From Caryophanales bacterium UBA2298 (lineage in GTDB: Bacteria; Bacillota_I; Bacilli_A; Izemoplasmatales; Hujiaoplasmataceae), in NCBI GenBank assembly GCA_002345425.1, contig DDWA01000009.1, positions 1 through 57,603 on the forward strand: a stretch of 57,603 nucleotides of DNA. Direction: 5' to 3'. Both the position numbers and the translations under genes were made by a program. The notes under the pieces were generated by a model that was given only the letters and a program-made list of their open reading frames with translations, was not told where the DNA came from and did no database searches. Each line of letters begins with the position of its first letter. The first letter of the stretch is position 1. Shown piece by piece: positions 51,597 through 57,603 of the stretch.

Positions 51597-52139
51597 ATGA
51601 TGAAGAAAAATAGATTTTTACTACTATTATTAGTTATTGGATTATCATTATCTCTCATGGGATGTCCAGAGGTTATCAATAGAGGTCCACAGTTTGTTAA
51701 AGTAGATGGTGAAAATGTTGTCACTATTAACGATGTAACTTATAAACATGTCCAAGGGACTGATTTCCATCCTAACAATATGATTCAAGATTTAATCGAA
51801 AACCAAGGTATCATCGCAATCGATTATGATCAAACAAAAATAGCTATCGGTAAAACTAGAGATTACATCGACATTTCAGAAAATATTATTGTCACGTCTT
51901 TCTATCAAGTTTGGGTAGAGGGTGATGATGCTAATTTTGATGGAGTAGTTGATGAAGCTGATGAAGAGCTTTATTACACGATAAAAACTGATGAAGAAGG
52001 TAATCTAGTATTTGATAACGCTAAAATAATGCTGGTAGAAATACTGACAGTAGGACAAGAAATAGACTTCACAATGTTGGTAACTGATAGTGATGGAGCA
52101 GAATCTCAATTATCAGGTAAAATTATCATTGTATCTTAA
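51597..52139 (+). CDS. Small lipoprotein with a dockerin/EF-hand-like loop
   Basis: This 180-residue lipoprotein (lipobox SLMGC, Cys23) contains DANFDGVVDEAD at residues 111-122. That matches the dockerin/EF-hand calcium-loop spacing: D111, N113, D115, G116, D119, D122. The rest is beta-rich and unrecognised. AGGAGG before ATG 51597 fixes the start; a longer frame to 51561 runs back into the permease. It is part of the transporter operon, between permease and binding protein. A calcium-stabilised docking or substrate-handing role is a guess. Confidence 0.7.
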   Translation: MMKKNRFLLLLLVIGLSLSLMGCPEVINRGPQFVKVDGENVVTINDVTYKHVQGTDFHPNNMIQDLIENQGIIAIDYDQTKIAIGKTRDYIDISENIIVTSFYQVWVEGDDANFDGVVDEADEELYYTIKTDEEGNLVFDNAKIMLVEILTVGQEIDFTMLVTDSDGAESQLSGKIIIVS

Positions 52140-52213
52140 GAGTAATGTAGCAAAGTTTTGAATTTTGTTATATAATAAATACTAGGAAATGTAATTATTC
52201 AAGGAGGAATAAA

Positions 52214-54052
52214 ATGAAAATTAGTAAAAAATTTATTGTAGTTTTCATGTTGATATTATTTGCCTTTGTAATCGTTGGTTGTGGAACATCCACAACAACA
52301 GCAAGTACAACAGCTGAAATTACTACAGAAGCACCAACTTCAGATGGTGTAACAACCACAGAAGGTGACGGTGGCGGATCTGTACCAATGTTTGTTGGTT
52401 TATTTCCAAAACAATCTTATTATAAAGGATCACAAGAATATGATATTTTAGCGGGGGCTAAAGCTATTGATGAAGAAGATGGAGAAATTCCAATTCAAAT
52501 CGTCGGCGCTTACTCTACAACAAGAGCTGGATCATATCCTGTTTATGCAGTTGCTGAAGACAGTGATGGCAATATTATTAACCAACAAATCACCTTAACG
52601 GTTAAAGATTTGAGCGGTTTTGCAATTCCTGAAACATTGACAACTGATCCAATTTCAATTGATTTGTGGCACGCAAATGGCGCTACTATAGAAAACGCAC
52701 TAAAGCGTTACGCAAATGAATTCAAAGTATTATATCCGAATATTACAGTCAACATCATCCAAAACGGTAATAATTATGATGAATTGCGTGAAGCAGTAGT
52801 TTACGCGATTCAAGGTGGACAAATTCCGAATATCGTTCAAAATTACCCTGACCATGTTATGGAATATATTGACTATACAGCAGTTGTTCCATTGACTCCA
52901 TTCATTTATCATCCGGTTCACGGATATAATCCTAATGTTGCAGAAGAATCTTTCTTAGACATTTTATTAAGTTATCGTCGTGAAAATTCTCAATATACAA
53001 ATGATGGTGAATACTACTCAGTACCTTTTAACAAGTCAACAGAAGTAATGATTTATAATAAAACGATGTTTGATATGTTAATTGCAGAAGGTGTTATAAC
53101 TGAAGTTCCAAACACTTGGCAAGGATTATTTGCTATAGCTGATGAATTATATGATATTAAAGATGGAGTTATCGACGGCATAACTACTAAACTAAACTCG
53201 TCTGATACTCAATCTCTTCATAAAACACCTGAAGAAATTCAAGCAATCAAAGATAATTTTATTCCAATTACTTACGATTCTCCAGCAAATGCATTCATTA
53301 CATTGACAAGACAATGGGGCGGACAATATACGACAATTGACTCTTCAAGAAATGGTGTTATCTTATTTGATAATGATCAAACAAGAGCTATGCTAGGATA
53401 TTTCTTCGATAACAGAAATACTACATTTACTTTACCTGGCATTTGGGGAACTGAATATGCATCCGATGCTTTTAAAGTCGGACAAACAGCAGTAACATTT
53501 GGTTCAACTGGTGGAGCGAGATATAACACTCCTGCAGTAGTAGACAATCAATTTGTATTTGAGTTTGGTGTAATGCCAATGCCTTACAACGCTGATATGC
53601 CAGAAAACAGAACAGCAATTCAACAAGGAACTAACATGTCAATCACCACAGCTGGTGACGATCAAGAAAAATTAGCTTCTTGGTTATTCTTAAAATATTT
53701 AACTAGTAAAGGAACTCAATTAGATTTCGCACTTGAAACGGGTTATTCACCAGTTAGATATTCAGTTTATGATACAGCTACATACGATAATTTCCGCGAT
53801 GGATTCGATACAAGCAATAATCCATTATATGGGGAAGCTTTAATGAAATCTTTAGCTGCTAATGCAGCCGCACAACAATCAGATTTCTTATTCTATGATC
53901 AAGCATTCATTGGTTCTTCTAAAGCAAGAGCTGAAGTAGAAGCGGCATTTGAAAGAGTTATTCTTGGATCTCTTGAGGGAACTACTAAACAAGATCTGAT
54001 TAATGACGCAATTGCAGCAGCAAAAGCTAATGCCGAAAGAATTTTGGCATAA
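52214..54052 (+). CDS. Extracellular solute-binding lipoprotein with Ig-like domain
   Basis: This 612-residue lipoprotein (lipobox VGC, Cys23) has a Thr-rich spacer (about 25-55) and an Ig-like domain of the DUF5011 type (about 60-140), with GGG flanks and AEDSDGN. A type 1 solute-binding fold follows from about 150: ISIDLWHANGATIENALKRYANEF, then PNIVQNYPDHVMEYI, VPFNKSTEVMIYNKTMF and GQTAVTFGSTGGA. This suits a carbohydrate-type CUT1 binding protein that feeds the upstream permeases. The ligand is not known. AAGGAGG precedes the ATG. Confidence 0.9.
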   Translation: MKISKKFIVVFMLILFAFVIVGCGTSTTTASTTAEITTEAPTSDGVTTTEGDGGGSVPMFVGLFPKQSYYKGSQEYDILAGAKAIDEEDGEIPIQIVGAYSTTRAGSYPVYAVAEDSDGNIINQQITLTVKDLSGFAIPETLTTDPISIDLWHANGATIENALKRYANEFKVLYPNITVNIIQNGNNYDELREAVVYAIQGGQIPNIVQNYPDHVMEYIDYTAVVPLTPFIYHPVHGYNPNVAEESFLDILLSYRRENSQYTNDGEYYSVPFNKSTEVMIYNKTMFDMLIAEGVITEVPNTWQGLFAIADELYDIKDGVIDGITTKLNSSDTQSLHKTPEEIQAIKDNFIPITYDSPANAFITLTRQWGGQYTTIDSSRNGVILFDNDQTRAMLGYFFDNRNTTFTLPGIWGTEYASDAFKVGQTAVTFGSTGGARYNTPAVVDNQFVFEFGVMPMPYNADMPENRTAIQQGTNMSITTAGDDQEKLASWLFLKYLTSKGTQLDFALETGYSPVRYSVYDTATYDNFRDGFDTSNNPLYGEALMKSLAANAAAQQSDFLFYDQAFIGSSKARAEVEAAFERVILGSLEGTTKQDLINDAIAAAKANAERILA

Positions 54053-54076
54053 CAAGAACATCTTTTTACGATTAGA

Positions 54077-54085
54077 TGATATAAT
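54077..54085 (+). promoter_or_regulatory. Extended -10 promoter of the Ig/LTD lipoprotein gene
   Basis: TGA precedes TATAAT (54080-54085) about 58 bases before the start codon. The -35 is weak. Confidence 0.5.
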
Positions 54086-54142
54086 TAATAAAATATTAAT
54101 TTATCTATAAAAAATTACAATTATTCTAAAAAGGAGGATAAT

Positions 54143-57100
54143 ATGAAATTCAACAAAAAGATTTTAAGTATTTTCTTTATTGCTTTGCTGACGATTGTGT
54201 TAGCGGCATGTGGTGGAACTACGACAACTCAAGCTCCTACAACAGGAACTACTACCACAGAGGCTCCTACGACAACAGAAGAGCCAATTGATTTACTAGA
54301 ATTAGTTGATGCTTTAGAAGCTCAATACGCCGATACTCTTGGCAGTGAAACTTTCTTAGCTACAGAAAACTTAACTTTAGTAAATGAAATTTCTGGCGTT
54401 GCTATTACATGGTCAAGTAGTAATACAGACTATTTAGCCAATGACGGAACAATCACTCGTCCATCTTATACATTGGGAGATCAAACAGTTATTTTAACTG
54501 CAACTCTAACTTTAGGTGATGACAGTGAAGACGTAGCATTCTTTGTTACTGTTAAAGCTCTTGATAAATCAGATCAAGAAAGAGCTAATGAAGTATTCTT
54601 AGTTGTTACTGCTTTTCCTACAAAAGAAAAATGGACATCAGCTGACAGCGAAGATTTAGATTTCTTAACTACGGGACAAGATTTAGATGCTAATTCATAT
54701 ACAGTGGTATGGACATCATCACATCCTGATATTATTTCAGTTGATGGTGAAATTACACAATCATTTGAAGCTGACGTTACCGTTACAATGACAGCTACAA
54801 TTACTATTAATTCTGTTGATTACACAAGAGATGTAGTATTTGTTGTTGCTAAAATCGTTGAACCAACTTCAGTAGCAAATATCACTGAAGCCATGAACCT
54901 TTATATTACAAATAATCCTACTAAAGATTATCGCTATGTAGAATATGTTATGATGCCTGGATTAACAGTGATAGGAACATCTGCTCAAGGTTTTTATGTC
55001 ACAGATGGAACTGAAATTCTTTATATCTATGGAACATCATTGAACCTAGTTGATGGTCAAGTATATGATATTACTGGCGAATTAAAACTTTATTATAATG
55101 CTTGGGAATTAGACAGTTCAGACAATCAACCTCTAAGAGCAGTTGCATCAACTGCTGCAGTAACTCAAGCTCCGGCTACAATCGCTCCTTCGATTTATGA
55201 AGTAATAAGTGATAATGTTATGCCTACTCCAGATACTCCATTAGCTAACACTCTATATACTGTTACAGCAGCTGTTTATTATAATTCAGCTTGGGGTAAT
55301 TACTCAGTATTCTTAGTACCAGTAGGTTATGATTTTGATGCCGCTTTAGCTGAAGGCGCATCTCAACCTAATGGTGATGCATTAATGATTTATTATCCAT
55401 CAGACGATGAAACATTACAAGCTTTCCACGGACAAGTTGTAACTGTAGACATTATCGTTCATGGATTTAGAACTGACAAGCAAGTTTGGTCAGTAGTATT
55501 CTTTGGTGACGCAACAGCTGTTACCGAAGCTACAGATGCAGAACTTCTTCAATTCGCAGCTGCTGCTGTTGATACAACAGTTTCCGGTGCTACTGGCGAA
55601 GTTTTAACATTCCCTCTTGAAGGAATTTTAGGTTCTACAATCGCTTGGGATATGTCAACAATAGTTACAGCAGGTGGTACTTATGACAGCGTTACTGGAG
55701 AATTATTACTTCCAGAAGTTGCTGTTGCTACTGATTTCACAGTAGTTGCTACAGTTAGCTTAGGAACAGAAACTCCACTTACAGTTGATGTTGTCGTTTC
55801 TGTTATTCCTTTAACTGATGCAGAAAAATTAGCTGCAGCACAAACAGCTTTAGAAACTAATTTAGCAGTAAAAGGATATGACGTAGTTACTTTACCATTA
55901 ACTGGTTTATACGGAACTACAGTTGCATGGTCAGTGGTTTCTGGCGACGCTACATTAGCAGTCGATGGAACAACATTAACTTATGCATATTCAGCAACTG
56001 CTTATGATGTAGTATTACAAGCTACTCTATCTATTGGAACAGAAACTCCAGTTACTAAAGATTTCACAGTAACAGTTTCTACATTTACAATAGTTACAGA
56101 CTTTGCAGCATTACATTTAATGACTGACGGAACTAATTATGATGTTACAGGCGATATCTATATTAAAGGTATTGTAACTGGTAACTCTTATGATGGTTTA
56201 TTCATTCAAGATGCTAATGGTGTAGGTTTCTTCTTATACAGACCAGATTTAGATAGCACTATGGTTGTTGGCGATGAAGTTATTTATTTTGGTACTTTAG
56301 GCGCTTACAATGGAGCTAGACAATTAGCATCAGGCGCAGACCTAATCGTTAAGTTGTCAACTGGTAATACAGTTACTCCTAATGTATTTACTGCAGCAGA
56401 TATGATTGCATTAGATGGAACAGATGCTGGTAAGTTAATTAGCTTTACTGGCTTAGAAGTTAAATTATATGATGGCTCACATGTTACATTTACAGTTACT
56501 GATGGAACAAACACAAGAGACATAATGATTAGATATTATGGTAATTTTGCTTCTTGGTTACCTGATGTTTATCCTGTAGGTTCAACATTACCAGCAGTAG
56601 AATTTATCCTTTATAACTTCAGAGATGGAATTGCGCAATTTGATATGTTAAGTATCGAACTTACTGATGCTCAAGCAATTCAATTAGATGCAGATGAACT
56701 TCCAGCTACATTATCATTGGTTGATGACTATGTTGTACCAGCTGCTTTATATGGTTCAACTTATACAGTTACTGGAATTACCGGAGATGCTGCTGCTTAT
56801 TTAGATTACACTACAACTCCTGGAACAATTCTTGTTACTCAACCTCTAGATGCTGATAAAGTTGGTCAAATTACAATTCATGTAACATTAGGCACTGAAA
56901 CTGCAATCGATGTTGTTATCGATGTTACAGTTAAAATGCCTGCACCTCCAGCTAATGTATTCTTCTCAGAATATGCTGAAGGTTCAAGTAGCAACAAATG
57001 GCTTGAAATTTATAATGGAACTGGTGCAATTTTAGACCTTACTGGGTATAGTGTGGTTGTATATTCAAATGGTGCTACAACAGCCACTTATACACTTGAC

Positions 57101-57439
57101 CTTACTGGAACAGTCGCAGTTGGAGATGTTTATGTAATTTACAATGCTAGTGCTGCATTACCTAATGTACTGGCAGAAGGAGATATCACTTCTTCAGTAA
57201 CATATTACAATGGCGATGATGCAGTTGCGTTATTAAAAGATGGCGTTGTTGTTGATTTAATTGGAGTTATTGGTGAAGATCCAGGCTCTGCTTGGACTGT
57301 TGGAACAGGTTCTACAGCTGAGTACACATTAGTTAGAAAAGCTACAGTTACTGGACCAACTGCTACATTCGATCCAACTCAATGGGACGTATATCCTCAA
57401 AACACTGAAACATACGTAGGTTCTCATACAGTTTCATAA
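54143..57439 (+). CDS. Large surface lipoprotein with Ig-like and LTD domains
   Basis: This 1098-residue lipoprotein (lipobox AAC, Cys23) has a Thr-rich spacer, then several Ig-like repeats of the atypical bacterial type. The repeats recognised by shape lie at about 48-135, 140-235, 465-550, 555-645 and 830-935. Between them are two OB-like segments (about 240-330 and 645-760) resembling those of secreted nuclease-associated proteins. A C-terminal LTD domain (about 938-1098) starts with FFSEYAEGSSSNKWLEIYNG and ends in W...GSH, like the end of the LTD in the nuclease at 45413. No catalytic motif is seen. It may be an adhesin that holds DNA or the envelope. Confidence 0.85.
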   Translation: MKFNKKILSIFFIALLTIVLAACGGTTTTQAPTTGTTTTEAPTTTEEPIDLLELVDALEAQYADTLGSETFLATENLTLVNEISGVAITWSSSNTDYLANDGTITRPSYTLGDQTVILTATLTLGDDSEDVAFFVTVKALDKSDQERANEVFLVVTAFPTKEKWTSADSEDLDFLTTGQDLDANSYTVVWTSSHPDIISVDGEITQSFEADVTVTMTATITINSVDYTRDVVFVVAKIVEPTSVANITEAMNLYITNNPTKDYRYVEYVMMPGLTVIGTSAQGFYVTDGTEILYIYGTSLNLVDGQVYDITGELKLYYNAWELDSSDNQPLRAVASTAAVTQAPATIAPSIYEVISDNVMPTPDTPLANTLYTVTAAVYYNSAWGNYSVFLVPVGYDFDAALAEGASQPNGDALMIYYPSDDETLQAFHGQVVTVDIIVHGFRTDKQVWSVVFFGDATAVTEATDAELLQFAAAAVDTTVSGATGEVLTFPLEGILGSTIAWDMSTIVTAGGTYDSVTGELLLPEVAVATDFTVVATVSLGTETPLTVDVVVSVIPLTDAEKLAAAQTALETNLAVKGYDVVTLPLTGLYGTTVAWSVVSGDATLAVDGTTLTYAYSATAYDVVLQATLSIGTETPVTKDFTVTVSTFTIVTDFAALHLMTDGTNYDVTGDIYIKGIVTGNSYDGLFIQDANGVGFFLYRPDLDSTMVVGDEVIYFGTLGAYNGARQLASGADLIVKLSTGNTVTPNVFTAADMIALDGTDAGKLISFTGLEVKLYDGSHVTFTVTDGTNTRDIMIRYYGNFASWLPDVYPVGSTLPAVEFILYNFRDGIAQFDMLSIELTDAQAIQLDADELPATLSLVDDYVVPAALYGSTYTVTGITGDAAAYLDYTTTPGTILVTQPLDADKVGQITIHVTLGTETAIDVVIDVTVKMPAPPANVFFSEYAEGSSSNKWLEIYNGTGAILDLTGYSVVVYSNGATTATYTLDLTGTVAVGDVYVIYNASAALPNVLAEGDITSSVTYYNGDDAVALLKDGVVVDLIGVIGEDPGSAWTVGTGSTAEYTLVRKATVTGPTATFDPTQWDVYPQNTETYVGSHTVS

Positions 57440-57487
57440 TCAACAAAATATATTTTTTCTTGAATAACTTGAGAAAATAAAGAAAAG

Positions 57488-57515
57488 TCATAGCTCTAAG
57501 CTGTGCCTTTTTATT
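57488..57515 (+). terminator. Terminator and landing site of the right-end intron
   Basis: CATAGCT and AGCTGTG form a stem around CTA, followed by a T-run and ATT. The intron starts right after this, as on the left edge. Confidence 0.75.
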
Positions 57516-57603
57516 GTGTGCCGGGCATGGCACTAATCTAACTGGTGAAAGTCCAGTCGGGGGTATTTATCGCCAACCGTAGTGAAACGCAAGGTATCTA
57601 TCG
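57516..57603 (+). mobile_element. 5' part of a group IIC-type intron, truncated by the window end
   Basis: The sequence begins GTGTGCCGGGCATGG, close to the start of the well-studied Oceanobacillus iheyensis intron as I recall it. It continues with GGTGAAAGTCC and AACGCAAGG, both characteristic of domain I of group IIC introns. It lies directly after a hairpin-plus-T-run, the preferred target of this class. The copy at 1-19 on the opposite strand matches its first 19 bases. The body and any intron-encoded protein are beyond the window. Confidence 0.82.

Noticed and set aside
1..57603. Mycoplasma code (TGA as Trp)
   Set aside because: TGA closes several conserved genes at the expected place and conserved tryptophans use TGG.
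1..57603. CRISPR arrays, tRNA or rRNA genes
   Set aside because: No regularly spaced repeats, cloverleaf-like sequence or rRNA segments were seen while reading the window.

Overview
The window is a low-GC bacterial chromosome segment carrying the replication origin. It uses the standard genetic code: TGA ends several clear genes (rnpA, folD, ybaB) and Trp is TGG. Gene content and style point to a wall-less or Mollicutes-related Firmicute, such as the Izemoplasma/Acholeplasma/Haloplasma side of the Bacilli. The signs are Thr-rich lipoproteins with a lipobox Cys near residue 22-23, SpoVG, T-box control, a lipoprotein YidC, and no wall-synthesis genes here. This placement is an inference from gene content, not from a search.

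Layout. Positions 1-19 (minus) and 57516-57603 (plus) are the 5' ends of two copies of one group IIC-type intron, in inverted orientation. Each sits just after an intrinsic terminator, so both window edges are repeat boundaries. 56-4193 (minus) is DUF1858, DUF3137, then rpmH-rnpA-yidC-jag-pth (read right to left), driven by a perfect consensus promoter. 4294-4440 is oriC, with a second DnaA-box group between dnaA and dnaN. 4497-7133 is dnaA-dnaN. 7277-11233 is an FAD oxidoreductase, purA and an aminotransferase. 11567-18447 (minus) is a compact operon, tyrA-aroA-aroB-aroC-aroE/K fusion-aroQ-aroF, giving all seven steps to chorismate. 18607-21569 is a flavin reductase-like gene, folD, purB and PspC. 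21712-29207 is the phosphate locus pstS-pstC-pstA-pstB-phoU-phoB-phoR-arsC, with a PhoP-box-like repeat upstream. 29346-34000 holds a Y-family polymerase with a YolD partner, a membrane protein, ispE, spoVG and prs. 34044-36359 is an Asn T-box leader followed by an AlkD-like glycosylase and asnS. 36461-38948 (minus) is a NfeD/RDD/SPFH membrane operon. 39101-45280 holds a TtcA-like enzyme, mnmE, dnaX-ybaB-recR and small membrane proteins. 45413-57439 is a cell-surface region: a PASTA-LTD-SNase nuclease lipoprotein, a two-TM membrane protein, a CUT1-type ABC importer with two extra lipoproteins, and a 1098-residue Ig/LTD lipoprotein.

Working together. The Pst-Pho locus looks self-contained: importer, PhoU, two-component system and arsenate reductase. 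Its binding protein appears to be a circular permutation of PstS, the most unusual single observation here. The surface cluster at the right end joins a tethered nuclease, adhesin-like LTD/Ig lipoproteins and an importer. A role in capturing and degrading extracellular DNA or another polymer is plausible but inferred. The aro operon and the T-box control of asnS suggest a cell with more biosynthetic independence than typical Mollicutes.
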